From Aspergillus flavus (Eukaryota > Ascomycota > Eurotiomycetes > Eurotiales > Aspergillaceae): 64,000 nt of DNA. Below the pieces are notes generated by a model. It did no database searches. It was given only the letters and a program-made list of their open reading frames with translations, and was not told where the DNA came from. The stretch spans positions 3,410,001 to 3,474,000 of the forward strand of contig NC_092410.1 in assembly GCF_009017415.1 (NCBI RefSeq), given 5' to 3'. A program made the translations under genes and the position numbers. Shown piece after piece: positions 44,832-57,050 of the stretch. Within the stretch, counting starts at the first letter, position 1, and every line of letters begins with the position of its first letter.

Positions 44832-45893
44832 ATGCGGCCACAGTACGTCCTCCCGCCTCGGGTCCCTTGCCCTGAACTTCTCGCGCGCGCCGGATGCTAA
44901 TGGCTTCGCTCGATACAGACGGGAATATCATATTGTCGTGCTCGGAGCTGGTAGGCATGATCTTATGTTTGAATATCGTTGAGGCCCACCGCTGATATCT
45001 GCTATCTCATGCGCAACAGGTGGAGTGGGAAAGAGTTGTCTTACTGGTATATACCCTCTGACTTGTCGATTGACCCGACTCATGGGCATGTCACTTACCC
45101 TGTGCAGCTCAATTTGTCCAAAATGTGTGGATTGAGAGCTATGACCCGACGATCGAAGATTCATATCGCAAACAGATCGAGGTAGACGTAAGTGGATCGT
45201 GTTGCCCAACATGTCTTGCGTTGCTGATTGCCATAGGGGCGACAATGCATTTTGGAAATTCTGGACACTGCAGGAACAGAACAATTCAGTAAGTCTCCCT
45301 GTAACGGTACGGCCTCGGTCTTGTCCACTAACACAGCCCTAGCTGCCATGAGGTAAATCAGCCATCCGTCCCACTTCTTCAGTCCACCTGGGATCCACTA
45401 CTGCGGCTATAGGACTGACACATAACCACTCACTCCTTCTCAGACCCGCATGCTAACCCTGACTCACAGAGAACTTTACATGAAACAGGGACAAGGGTTT
45501 CTCCTGGTATTTTCCATCACGAGCATGTCCTCGTTGAACGAGCTGTCCGAACTACGCGAACAGATCATCCGCATCAAAGATGACGAGAAAGTCCCCATCG
45601 TCATCGTAGGTAATAAATCCGACCTGGAGGAGGACCGCGCGGTGCCCCGTGCTCGCGCCTTCGCGCTCTCCCAGAGCTGGGGCAATGCCCCTTACTATGA
45701 GACATCGGCTCGCCGACGAGCCAACGTCAACGAGGTCTTCATTGACCTCTGCCGACAGATCATCCGAAAGGACCTGCAAGGCAACTCCAAGGGTCGCGAC
45801 GAACCGCCCAAGCGGGAAAATTCGAATCGACCCGATCGCAAGCGAGAACGACGACAGAAGTCGAAGCGTAAAGGACCTTGTGTGATTCTATAA
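44832..45893 (+). CDS. rsr1: Ras-family small GTPase, Rsr1/Bud1/Rap type
   Basis: Seven exons: 44832-44842, 44919-44950, 45020-45046, 45108-45187, 45237-45288, 45343-45352 and 45470-45893; 211 residues. Exon 6 is a 10-nt microexon completing TAMR. Motifs in order: G1 GAGGVGKS (split by intron 2), effector loop [13 protein letters not shown]3 [10 protein letters not shown]4 NKSD, G5 ETSA, basic tail [11 protein letters not shown] and CAAX box CVIL, which predicts geranylgeranylation. The effector loop and the [11 protein letters not shown] segment match Rsr1/Bud1 and Neurospora Krev-1 better than classical Ras. Such GTPases mark polarity sites and feed Cdc42; in filamentous fungi they help steer hyphal growth. 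All six junctions keep phase and restore conserved residues, so the model is firm despite the tiny exons. Confidence 0.93.
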
Positions 45894-46874
45894 ATTAACG
45901 ATTGTTATAAACGAAGGAGGTGCAGAAGACCGACGACTCTCACCTCATCGTATCTGAACCAGGCCACCTCACCTCTCATCGACGCATATCTCGAGCCACC
46001 GGCTCACATCCTATCTGCACATACATACTACATATCTTCACCCGCCCTAATGTTTTCAATCATCATATGCCCATCCAATGATAGATATATGTCGGTTCAC
46101 AACCATTCAACTTTTTCTGCCTTACTTCCTGTTGATACGTCTTCATTGGTTATTTTACTCCAAGGAATGAGAAAAAGCTGCATCTCTCTTCGTTTTCCTC
46201 CGCATTGGTGTCCCCTTCATTGATATAGAACAGTTTGTTTTATGACTACGTTGCCGTTCGTTTTTCGCAAGCTGATAAAAGCAATCTGCTAAAGAAAAGA
46301 ATCACATTATTTTTTCTTCTTCTTTTTCTTTTCTTCTTAGTGCCCTCCTAAGTTCTCTCTATCTACTCATATTCTATATTTGCTTTTTCTTCTTTGTGCC
46401 TTATTTGACCCGTCATTCCTTCCGATTCCTACCCCTTTTTTCTCCCCCTTTTCCACCCCTGATCAATTTCCCGTTCTTTTCGAAACTAGCGGTAGCCTGT
46501 TCAACGCAGGGTAGATTATTAGAATGCGATATTCCTTTTCTTCCTTTTGATTCGCTCTTACTTTCTCGCCATAAATTATAGGGACTATCATAATAAGCAC
46601 ATTAAGAAATCTTCACGAATCATCCTTCTCATTCACCATAACACGACTCGTACAACACCCTCTAACGATCAAAAAGAAATTCAGAAAAGAGACCATCCAT
46701 TTCTAGTATACTAAACAACCATACATCGTATACACCTCAATATAAGGCAAAGACATAGATATATAAATAGTAAGAAATAAAAACCCCAGACCAAGTTAAA
46801 CACTAGAATCTAGACGTAGAAGTAGACGTAGACCCAAACTAGACCTAGAATAGTCCCTCACTAAGTAAACAGAA
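45894..46874. other. Intergenic region between convergent rsr1-type and mccB genes
   Basis: Pyrimidine-rich and AT-rich 3' regions of two convergent genes, with T/C tracts near 46310-46345. No gene was seen. Confidence 0.45.
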
Positions 46875-48723
46875 CTACATCCTAAAAACACCAAACCGCG
46901 TCTGCACATCCTTATCAACCCGTCCACCCAACGACGCCGCCAAACTCAATCCAAGTACGCGTCTCGTCTGCGCCGGCGGAATGACCCCATCGTCCCAGAG
47001 ACGGGCGGACGAGAAAATCGCCTCGGACTCGTGGTCGATGCGAGCTTTCAGGGCTGGGTCTGCGGTGCGTCCGACTGCTTCCATTACCGAGGAGAGTTGC
47101 TCGGAGCCCATTACTCCGATTTTGGCGTTGGGCCACATGAACATTAGCCTTGGGGAGTAGGCACGGCCGCTGTTTTTTTTTTGGCTTTTTGTTAGAGTTT
47201 TGGTCTTTGGTTTTTGGTTCCATGGGTTGTTCTTAGTTTGTTTGAGGGGTTGGATGGTTGGGGTATGTAACTTACCACATGCCGTAGTTGCCGGCACCGG
47301 CGCTGGAGCCAAAGACAACGGTGAACTTGGGTACGTCGGCGCAGGCTACTGCGGTCACTAGCTTCGCGCCGTTTTTGGCGATGCCGCCCTTCTCGGCGTC
47401 GGCGCCGACCATGAAGCCGGAGATGTTCTGGAGGAAGATGAGGGGGATGTTGCGCTGGGCGCAGAGCTCGATGAAGTGGGCTCCCTTCAGGGAGGACTCG
47501 GAGAAGAGGATGCCGTTGTTGGCGACGATGCCGACCTGGTGGCCGTAGATACGGGCGAAGCCTGTGACGAGGGTGGTGCCGTAGTCGCGTTTGAATTCGG
47601 CAAATTCACTGCCGTCGACGATACGGGCGATGACTTCGTGGACGGGGATCTGGCGGCGGAGGTTGGTGCCGACGATGCCGTTCAATTCGGCGGGGTCGTA
47701 GAGGGGTTCTTTGATGGTGCTGTCATCGAGTTTGAGGGGCACGCTGGTTTTAGGGTAGTTGAGGTTGGCGACGGATCTGCGCGCGAGGATGAGGGCGTGG
47801 GCGTCGTCTACGGCGAGGTAGTCTGTTACGCCGGAGATGGTGCTGTGCAGTTGACCGCCGCCTAGGTCTTCGGCGGAGACTTCTTCGCCTGTGGCGGCTT
47901 TGACGAGGGGAGGGCCCGCCAGGAAGATGGTGCCTTGTTTCTCGACGATGATAGTCTCGTCGCTCATGGCTGGGACGTAGGCTCCTCCTGCTGTGCAGGG
48001 GCCCATTACCACGGAGATCTGGGGGATGCCCATTGAGCTCATCCGGGCTTGGTTGAAGAAGATGCGGCCAAAGTGTTCCTTGTCTGGGAATACATCGGCC
48101 TGATGGGGGAGGTTGGCACCGCCGGAGTCCACGAGGTAGAGGCAGGGGAGTTTGTTCTCTTGAGCGATTGCCTGCGCTCGGAGATGCTTCTTCACCGTGA
48201 TGGGATAGTAGGTGCCTCCCTTGACAGTGCTGTCATTGGCCACGATCATACATGTAACGCCTTCGACGGTTCCAATTCCAGTAATAATGCCACCGGCGGG
48301 AACGTCCTCGCCTGGGTACACCTCGTGGCCGGCCAACGGGGAAAGCTCCAGGAACGATGTGCCGGGGTCGATCAGGGCTGTCACCCGATCGCGAGGGAGC
48401 ATTTTGCCTCTGGCAATGTGCTTTTCTTTTGCTTTTTGTGGTCCGCCTTGTGAGATGGTGCTATGTAGATTGCTCATCCGATCTACGAGCTCCTTCATCT
48501 GCTCGGCATTCTCCTTGAAATCAGGTGAGGACGTGTCCACCGCCGTGGGCAGAACCGATATGGCCGAGGCATGATGCGGATGCGTATAGCTCGCAACTGT
48601 CCTGAGAGAAGTTTTAGAGGTGACTGTAATTGGAAAGCGAGGCGTGAGAAATCGTCGCGAGTAAGGCAGCGATAGCGATGTTTTGGAGCTCAAGCTCCGC
48701 AGGAGCGGAGACGGTGCGCGCAT
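46875..48723 (-). CDS. mccB: 3-Methylcrotonyl-CoA carboxylase beta (carboxyltransferase) subunit
   Basis: Two exons on the minus strand, 48723-47276 and 47169-46875; 580 residues. The 106-nt intron separates NYGM from [11 protein letters not shown]. An N-terminal Ser/Arg-rich mitochondrial presequence precedes a carboxyltransferase: [100 protein letters not shown] and [20 protein letters not shown]. The enzyme transfers carboxyl from biotin to 3-methylcrotonyl-CoA in leucine degradation in mitochondria, working with the mccA product encoded 3.8 kb away. It is divergent from ivdA with 377 bp between start codons, which suggests shared regulation. In A. nidulans the corresponding genes are clustered and induced by leucine, as I recall. 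Confidence 0.97.
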
Positions 48724-49100
48724 TGCGGGGATAATCTAGGGAGAGCAGAAGACGAAGTGGCACCGCGAAACACCAGGTTGAGCTATCTCATGGTCTTGTT
48801 CGGAGATTTATGAGGGCAGCCAAGTGGGAGCAATGGCCGATGAAGGAAAAATAAACGAAGACAATGGGCGTGGGGAGGAATATGATCGAATGTGACCCCG
48901 GATTGAAGTTGCGGAGAAACAACTGCGACGTTTGCCGTGTTTAGCCGCGGCTGGCATCGGCCTCCGCATTTGTGGATGGACTCGCGACTCTCTTACTTCA
49001 TTCTTTTCGGCTTGCTCGTCTAATTTCCCTTCCACTCCCCCTTCAGATCTCTTGTTTCTTTCCCTCTGTACATTTCCCCTGCAGAGATACCTTTCGCACA
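48724..49100. promoter_or_regulatory. Divergent promoter of mccB and ivdA
   Basis: A 377-bp spacer between the start codons of two genes of the same pathway, so it probably carries common leucine-responsive elements. I could not identify a specific binding site by eye. The part next to ivdA is pyrimidine-rich (49000-49080), as usual for fungal leaders. Confidence 0.65.
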
Positions 49101-50721
49101 ATGGCTGCCGCATCCCGTCTTCCATTCCTCTTCCGCAGTACCTCCAGGTCCCTGGGGTCAATCAGGAAACCCCTCATACAGATCCCCGCATCACGGACAT
49201 TCGCATCAAAACACCCCAAGGGCTTTGTGCCGCCCACTGAAGATGAGCTACTAGAGCTACGGGAACGTGTACAGGAATTTACCAGTCAGTTGTTCTCCTA
49301 GGGAAGTTCTGTGTTCCGCGATCTGACCATAAGCTCAATCAAGGGCGTGAGATTACCGAGGAAGTAGCCGCAAAGACCGACGCTCAAAATGAGTTCCCAG
49401 CGGAGATGTGGAAGAAACTTGGTGATGCTGGGTAATTACAACATCACATTGCTGGATCATTGTTCATTACAGGCGACTCTAATTCAATTGTCAGATTCCT
49501 GGGTATCACTGCCAATGAGGATTATGGCGGCCTCGGAATGGGTTACCAGGCACACTGTATAGTTATGGAAGAGCTTAGTCGTGCATCAGGTATTGCATTC
49601 TTCCTGTTACCACATTATAAGATGTGAAGTTTGTTCGTGTTTTAATGGGGGCGTGTTATAGGAAGTATTGCATTGTCGTACGCTGCGCATTCCCAGCTTT
49701 GCGTCAACCAACTCTCCTTGAATGGGTCACCGGAACAGAAGGAGCGGTTTTTGCCGGGACTCCTGTCCGGTGACAAGATTGGTGCTCTGGCTATGTCAGA
49801 ACATTCCGCAGGCTCGGATGTTGTTAGTATGAAGACGACGGCTAAGGAGGTTGATGGTGGCTACGTGCTGAACGGGACCAAGATGTGGATTACGAATGTG
49901 AGTTGCTTGAACTGTTTTCAGAAGGACATGTTAAAGAGGCTAAACTTAATTTAATTCCAGGGTCCCGACGCTGATTTCATTGTTGTCTACGCCAAAACCG
50001 AGCCCCAGAAGGGCTCCAAGGGAATCACGGCATTCGTTGTCGAAAAGACATTTGCCGGTTTCTCCTGCGCACGGAAACTCGACAAGCTTGGAATGCGCGG
50101 CTCAAACACCGGAGAGCTTATCTTTGAAGATGTGTTCGTCCCGAAGGAGAACGTCCTCGGCGAAGTAAACCGCGGTGTCAAGGTTCTCATGGAAGGTCTC
50201 GATCTGGAACGTCTAGTCCTCAGCGCTGGTCCCTTGGGGTAAGTTCTACTAAGGCACTATATATCCACAACCGAGAACACAAGGACTTACGGTGATGGAC
50301 AATATCTAGTATCATGCAAGCTGCCCTTGATCTCGTCCTTCCCTATACTCATGTCCGCAAGCAATTTGGAACACCCATCGCCCATAATCAGTTGATCCAA
50401 GGTAAGCTGGCCGATATGTATACAAAGCTCCAGGCATCGCGCGCCTACACGTACTCTACGGCGCGGCACATTGATAACTCCGCGTCCTTGTCTGAGGTAA
50501 GCATCCGGACACAGGACTGTGCCGGTGCGATCCTGTATGCGGCGGAACGGGCGACGGAGTGTGCACTTGATGCGATCCAGCTGATGGGTGGCAATGGGTA
50601 CATCAATGAGCTCCCCGCGGGACGGTTACTTCGCGATGCGAAGCTGTATGAGATCGGTGCTGGGACCAGCGAGATCAGACGGATGGTCATTGGACGGGCA
50701 TTCAATAAAGAGTATGCATAG
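49101..50721 (+). CDS. ivdA: Isovaleryl-CoA dehydrogenase
   Basis: Six exons: 49101-49284, 49344-49431, 49495-49589, 49662-49897, 49961-50238 and 50310-50721; 430 residues. A mitochondrial presequence ([20 protein letters not shown]) precedes an acyl-CoA dehydrogenase: [79 protein letters not shown] and [20 protein letters not shown]. The segment [11 protein letters not shown] carries the Glu that serves as catalytic base in isovaleryl-CoA dehydrogenases, and the C-terminal site reads [12 protein letters not shown] with Gly/Ala in place of the Glu of other family members; both are diagnostic. The FAD enzyme turns isovaleryl-CoA into 3-methylcrotonyl-CoA, the substrate of the mccA/mccB carboxylase encoded on either side. 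Confidence 0.97.
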
Positions 50722-50873
50722 ATTTTCTTTCAAAAACTATATACGTTTCTGTTTTAGCTGCACTTGTTCTACCATGTCATATATAGCTGGCATTTGTTAT
50801 ACTTAGCCGCCAAAGGGCACAGTGTCGAATTAAATACACAAAAACGATTTCATATCTTCATGGCCATTTTGGT

Positions 50874-51995
50874 CTAATTCTTAGCCTTGTTTCTGGTGGA
50901 TCTCCGTACAGGGCCTGACGCCGCTGGAGCGTCTGCGGTTCCACCCACTTTCTTTGATGCGATTCTCTTCGATCTGGTGGTAGTATGATTTTTGTCTGCG
51001 TCCGGTTGGTCAAGTGCATCGGACGCCTTCCGTTTCCTTGTCCTGGTAGATGGCGCGGTGACGGAATTAGGTTTCTTTGGGCTAGACTCATGCTCTTGCA
51101 TTGGTGCAGTTTGCAGATCAGATGACTCCGGTTCCATTCCCATTGGATCATCGTACGTCTCAGGCGCCTCAATAGGAAACTCATGCTCGAGCATCTTAGA
51201 ATTAACTGGCAAATCAGAAGCTGACTTGATCACCCTATGCGAATGCACCGTCAACGGCGGAGAGAGCGACGACTCAGCCGGAGTGGTAGTTTTCGAGAAA
51301 CCATCAGATCCAGCATCAGTCTCGCGAAGGCTGTCCAACGACGACGCAGTAGACGTATCATCGGAACCGGTATCCGCCCTCTTAGTCACCACCGGCACTC
51401 GAGGAGGTGCCATATCGGAGCCAACTTTCCGCATCCTTACCCGTCCAATCGCAGGATGCGACGACCGGAATACCTCGCGCCAATTCTTCAGGAGGGCTAC
51501 CTTCTCTCCATCACCGGGTTCGTACAGTTTGCGGGGTGGATTGTCGTCGTGGGGCGTTTTCCATACCGTGCCCTGAAACGATGCGATGTCTGTCTCGGGG
51601 AGGGTCTCTTTGGGTATGGGTCCATCTGGGGCTGAAAGTTTCTGCTTCGCGGTGAGGATGTCGTTGATTTCTTTGATGTTGTATTTGTTGGGCCAGAGGC
51701 CCATTGCTCGCTGGCGGCGTACGGCGGTTGGGTCTTCGTCGTAGTAATCGTCGGATTGGTCGTCCCAGTCGCTGAAGTATTCTTCTACCTCGAGTGACGG
51801 ATCCTCGAAGAAGAGAGCATCATAGACTGCGGTTGCGGCGAGGTCATCCTACACGGGCAATGTGTTAGTTTCTTTGTCTGCGACTATTGGTGTCCGTGGT
51901 GTGGTGTTGAGACTGACAGCGATCTCGGGGTCCGGTTCCTCAATCCAGAAGATATCTTCGTCGTATTCATCATAGTACTCTTCGTCATCAGACAT
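50874..51995 (-). CDS. Acidic and basic-tailed hypothetical nuclear protein
   Basis: Two exons on the minus strand, 51995-51918 and 51848-50874, 69-nt intron; 350 residues. The N-terminus is very acidic and Tyr-rich (MSDDEEYYDEYDEDIFWIEE), continuing after the intron with DDLAATAVYDALFFEDPSLE and EYFSDWDDQSDDYYDEDP. A conserved-looking middle (AMGLWPNKYNIKEINDILTA, SFQGTVWKTPHDDNPPRKLY, KVALLKNWREVFRSSHPA) is followed by a Ser/Thr/Pro-rich region and a basic tail (TRTRKRKAS, RRSTRNKAKN) that looks like nuclear localisation signals. I do not recognise a named family. It sits between ivdA and mccA but is not an obvious leucine-pathway enzyme; a chromatin or transcription role would be a guess. 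Confidence 0.82.
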
Positions 51996-52575
51996 CTTGG
52001 GTATAGCAAAGCGAGAGACCGCCGAATATAGGGTTCAAAGGCGTATACGAGAGTGAGAACAGGAATGGTGGAAAACTGCCAAGTCTATTGAGTATTACGA
52101 AAAGGGAAAGGAGAGACACGAAGACCAGCCGAGTCGCAGCAAAGCAAAGAGATGAGTCAGCTTGTTGAGACGAAGTAGGACAAATTCCAGAGCGGCCGTA
52201 AAGACCGAATCAGAAGGATAGGTTGTAAGCCACCAGGACAATGGACCGGTGACGTCGGAGGAGTTCGCTGATCGCGTCTTTCCGGCGATGAAAAAAAGAG
52301 ATTAACTGCGCTGCAGAAAGAAGTGGATCTCAGATAGCATCACGTGCCAGATGTTTCCCCGCAGCTTCGCTTTGCGTCGGCTCAAGGGGTCCGTCTGGGG
52401 GAAACAGTAGTACTTCCATGTAACTTAAGCTGCCTGCCTTCTAATTTTTCCTGAGAGCTCTTTCTGTTTGTTCTCTGAAAGCTTTGTGATTCTACGCAGA
52501 ATATGCTGCTACCCTCCTATATTATCTGTGGTGTTGACTCAATCTTGTGATCCTAATTAGCAGCGTTTCTTTACA
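51996..52575. promoter_or_regulatory. Divergent promoter, hypothetical gene and mccA
   Basis: A 580-bp spacer between divergent start codons. A CACGTG-like word (TCACGTGCC) occurs near 52341-52349. No other specific site could be assigned. Confidence 0.5.
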
Positions 52576-55216
52576 ATGCCACTCTCGTCCCTTCTCCGCA
52601 CTGCTTCCCGTCTGAGGCCGACAGCCGCCCAGAAAGCGAGAAGAGCTGCATCTACGGTGTCTTCGACTACTCCCAAAACACAGAATTCATTGGACTCGAT
52701 TCTCATCGCAAATAGAGGAGAAATTGCTTTGTATGTCTGGAAATTGTGCGGTGCGCTGTTTCCCTACTAACTAAACCTTCACCTCAGACGAGTCGGACGC
52801 ACCGCGGCTCAACATGGCATCCGCGTAACTACATTATACACAGATCCCGATAGCCGGGCTCAGCATGCGTTGAGCTCCCCATTCGCGTTCAATCTAGGAT
52901 CCGTTTCAGCTTATCTCGATGGAGACCGTATCATTGAGATTGCGAAGCGGGAGGGTTGTCAAGGGATACACCCAGGCTACGGATTTGTACGCTTTTCTGA
53001 AGAGATGATGTTTATAAATGTGCTAACCTGTCTTTAGTTAAGTGAGAATTCGGAATTTGCGCGAAAATGCACAGAAGCCGGGCTGGTCTTCATTGGACCT
53101 CCATGGAAGGCCATCGAGGACATGGGGGATAAGAGGTAAGCCAATTACTCGGCTCAGTTGCCACATACATCTTGCTGACAGCCTTTGAAGCCAGTCTAAG
53201 AAAATCATGACGGCGGCAGGCGTTCCTTGCGTTCCTGGTTACCACGGTCAGAATCAAGATCCCAGCTTCCTCGAAGCCGAAGCGGATAAGATCAAATATC
53301 CTGTGCTCATCAAGGCAATCAAGGGAGGTGGCGGAAAGGGAATGCGTATCGCCCATAGCAAGTCTGAGTTCCAGGCTCAACTGCAATCTGCAAAGTCAGA
53401 AGCCATGAACTCGTTCGGAGATGACCATGTGTTGGTGGAGAAGTACATCACCACTCCACGGCACATTGAAGTCCAAGTGTTCGCAGACAAACATGGGAAC
53501 AGCGTGGCTTTGGGAGAAAGAGACTGCAGTATACAAAGACGGCACCAGAAGATTCTCGAGGAGTCACCCGCTCCTCACTTGCCTGATGCTACGAGGAAAG
53601 ATCTCTGGGCAAAGGCACGGGCGGCTGCTGAGGCCGTAGGCTATGAAGGTGCCGGTACCGTTGAGTTTATCTTTGATAACGATACCGGGGAATTCTTTTT
53701 CATGGAAATGAACACTAGACTTCAGGTTGAGCATCCGGTGACTGAGATGGTCACTGGCCAGGACCTGGTCTACTGGCAACTCAAAGTGGCTGAAGGCGCT
53801 AAGCTTCCATTGACCCAGGAGGAAGTAGAAGCTCACATGGCGAGCCGTGGACATGCCATCGAGGCGAGAATCTATGCAGAGAATCCCGATCAGGGATTCA
53901 TACCTGATTCTGGCACACTGCTGCACGTTCGCACTCCTACCCCCTCAGAAGACGTCAGAATAGACGCAGGCTTCGTCGCCGGCGATGAAGTTTCAGCTCA
54001 TTACGATCCAATGATTGCCAAATTGATCGTGAGAGGCAATACGCGAGAGGAGGCTCTCCGCAAGCTTGCGTCTGCGTTAGAAGAGTACGAAGTCGCAGGG
54101 CCAATTACCAACATTGAATTCCTGAAGACGGTCTGCAAGAGCCCTGATTTTGTCGCCGGGGAGGTAGAAACTGGATACATTGAAAAGCATCGCGAAGAAC
54201 TGTTCACTCGCGAGGCTATCGAACCAGAGGTGCTCGCACAAGCCGCATTGGCTTGTCTGCACCACGACTCTACCCCGGTCGCTCGGAAGCAGGCAAGTTT
54301 CGAAGGCTCTGCTGTCGGGTTCAGCCCGAGCTATCAATCACGGCAGATAACATTCGCAGATCTGACGCCTGGAGCCAAGGATGGCACCAAGTTTGATGTC
54401 CGTGTTCAACAAACGGATGACAACACATTCAATGTAGAAGTTGGCGGGCGCACCTTTGAGCAGGTGGTCAGCCACAGCAATCTCGGGTCGCATATCGTTA
54501 CATCTTTCTTTCCTCACACGCGATTGGACACCACGGTGATTCGTGATGGCGACTCCGTTATCGCTTTCCAGAAAGGGACGCAGTATCGTTTGACGATACC
54601 AAGGGCCAAGTGGATGGACAAAGCACTGGGAATGAAGGACGTTACCAACAGCGTTCTGGCCCCAATGCCGTGCAAAGTGCTGCGAGTGGAAGTTCAGGCA
54701 GGCGACGTAGTTGAAAAAGACCAGCCACTGGTGGTTATTGAGAGTATGAAAATGGAAACGGTCATCCGCAGCCCGCAAAAGGGAACCATTTCCAAAGTGG
54801 TACATCAAAAAGGAGTAAGTCACGCGGACCATTCCCCTGCACGAACATTAACATTGCCCGGCTACTTCTCAATGTTTGGAGCTATTGATGTGACTATTTG
54901 TATCGAGACCATGGATTCGGCCCGGTGTGGGCATGCTTTCCCGTTTCCCCTTCTCCTTTTCTCTTTTTGATTTTTGGCCGACTCGGTGACCGGGGTCTGG
55001 GGTTGGCTGGAACGGTTGCGCCCTTCCTCCACTTCTGTGTGGGAAAGCCGGGTTTCATGCACGGACCGGTTGTCAAGCTTCCACGACTTTTCCGCCAGGC
55101 TTCGAAAATCTCCACCCCAATCAATGCGAACAGACTGACTAACGTGCGCCTTGCAGGACCAATGTAAAAGCGGCACACCCCTGGTTGAATTTGCTGAGGA
55201 GAGCGGTGAGAACTAG
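52576..55216 (+). CDS. mccA: 3-Methylcrotonyl-CoA carboxylase alpha (biotin) subunit
   Basis: Five exons: 52576-52730, 52788-52986, 53038-53135, 53191-54814 and 55157-55216; 711 residues. A mitochondrial presequence is followed by the biotin carboxylase domain ([39 protein letters not shown] loop [31 protein letters not shown]) and a C-terminal biotinyl domain with the biotinylation motif [10 protein letters not shown] (Lys of MKM). The last exon is only 60 nt and adds [19 protein letters not shown]. The last intron is 342 nt, far longer than the other three (51-57 nt), yet it has GTAAGT, GACTAAC and GCAG signals and keeps phase. The enzyme carboxylates 3-methylcrotonyl-CoA in leucine catabolism with the mccB subunit. 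Confidence 0.97.
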
Positions 55217-56144
55217 GGACAGGTCGGTGAACCTACCGGCAGATGTACGGTCGTGTATGATCAAGGTATGGCCAGGGTATCATTTCACTCAAGGGCAAAA
55301 GAGAGTTAAGGCCGTCGGTACTCTGGGGTTTGGTACGGAGACCGGCCCTTTTCCCCCGATGGATACCGGTGGATATCAAGGAAATGTTAAAACACATCCC
55401 TATGGAGACAGCTCCAATTTCTCCCACCCGCGGTAGTAGCAGAGTTTTCGATGAGCGATGTTATTGCAATGGCGCTGTACAATTAGAATTAAGGCGCTGT
55501 CATGTGGACAACGGCACATGACTTCCTTCGGTAGTCTAAATCAATGGATCGATTATTCTGTGTTGTACAGCCGAAAAGTTTAGATTACCGTATGCAACAC
55601 CGTGAGAACGGAACAATGAAGAGACCAGGCAAAGGGCAAGAACAAAAGGAAAAAAGCAAAATTAGAAAATAGGCGTCAGACCCGCAATCCCACAGTGGGG
55701 CAAAGCAACAACAAGTCAACAACAATCTATGGAAGACATTCTGACAGGGTTGAACCCCAAGGAACCTAGCTCCGGCTTCCACCCATAGAAGCGCAGAACC
55801 GGAACCCCACCACTCGGGCCAGGAATACGGCCGGAGTAGGTAAACTTGGAACTGTGGATGACACCGCGGGCCGAAAAGGGCAAGTTGTGTGGTCTTTCCA
55901 AGTTAGCTTCGAAACTGTAGCTTTTCCGCCCGAGTAGTCGCTGCCTGAGGTCTCCAAGCAACACTATGCTTAGCGTGTTGCACATACATCGCTGATTCAA
56001 AGGATACTCCAGAGCGAACATGCTGGACTTAGGAAAAAGATAAAAAGGCTACCTTCCACTACCATATAGTATTTCATCTAAAGAATGCTTTATTATTCAA
56101 ATGATTATCCCTCTCCCCAGAAAGATTCTGCTCTGACACTTAAA
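55217..56144. other. Intergenic region downstream of mccA
   Basis: No supported gene. A 101-residue frame on the minus strand at 55716-56021 has no recognisable family features and was not accepted. Confidence 0.45.
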
Positions 56145-57050
56145 CTATGTATCTGGTTTATTAAGGTCTAAAGTGCGCATACCGTCAACAATGTATATAT
56201 ATACAGTTCCAAGATAATAATATCGATACACGAACTCATCCCGACACACCGAAGGCTTCCTTAAGAGCACAATAGCCACACAAGACGTAAAGAAGAGATG
56301 TAGCAGGGACATGAACAATCGTAGGTAATGAAAGTGGGCTGTGGAATGATGAGAAAGCCAAAGGGTAAAGTAATCCTATTGACTACACCAAAATAATCAA
56401 GGCTGTTACTTTCCGTAGCATATCCAGTTGTTTCGTAGAGAGGATGGGTGGTAAAGTTCGACGACCGGCTTGTTGATCCCCCATGACATCATGAAATTCT
56501 TGTATAGGGGTTGTCGTGACGAAGAAAATGAACAAAATATCGTGAGAGAATGTAGTGAGAGGAGCTTCAGGGGGAAAGCTTTCTACACTGGAGCCGATGA
56601 GCTTCTGGAGAAGTATGAAGCCTAATGCTGTGAAGGAATTACGGCTTAATGGGCCATGCTGCACGGACCAGACGTAAATTACAAATATCGGGGTCTCCCA
56701 TAATGGAGACTTTGTTGCTGTTTTGGGCCTCCGATTAGAAATGCAAATGCAGGGAAGAAAAGCCAAGCGATTATCCATCGCCTTTGACCTTGTTGATAGC
56801 TAATTAGACCGGCTGGGATTGGGCGAGAGGCCTTGTTTAGCTTGTCTTCTAGAACACCCATGACTTGGTTGGCTATGTCAAATACATATGCAAATGAAAG
56901 GCTTATTATGAGGATCATTAGGAGTAGGTTTCTGAAGGCCGAAAATAAAGAAGTTCGAGTAGTCATCATGTCTATGAAGGACGTTGTGTTCAGTACTCTT
57001 GATGGCATACCCTTCGTGGGAATCTGTAACTGTTTTGCTGAAGATAGCAT
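56145..57050 (-). pseudogene. UbiA-type membrane prenyltransferase remnant (fumagillin-cyclase-like family)
   Basis: Minus-strand segments together resemble fungal UbiA-type prenyltransferases or terpene cyclases. The first piece (57050 to about 56735) contains SLSFAYVFDIANQVMGVLED followed by NKASRPIPAGLISY, the aspartate-rich first motif and its usual continuation. A frame change near 56725-56745 leads to a second piece with IFVIYVWSVQHG, NSFTALGFILLQKLI and the second motif PIQEFHDVMGDQQAGRRTLP. A 48-nt intron (56386-56339, donor GTAGTC, branch region, CCACAG) would lead to LSLPTIVHVPATSLLYVLCG, and another frame change near 56250 to DEFVYRYYYLGTVYIYIVDG, with a stop at 56147-56145. The N-terminal first helix seems to be missing. 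Two frame breaks and a short N-terminus favour a decayed gene, though sequencing errors cannot be excluded. Confidence 0.6.

Noticed and set aside
54898..55167. 89-residue frame within the last mccA intron
   Set aside because: It lies in an intron with good splice signals, and the spliced product restores a typical mccA C-terminus.
55716..56021. 101-residue minus-strand open frame downstream of mccA
   Set aside because: No recognisable motif and no clear start context; judged to be chance.
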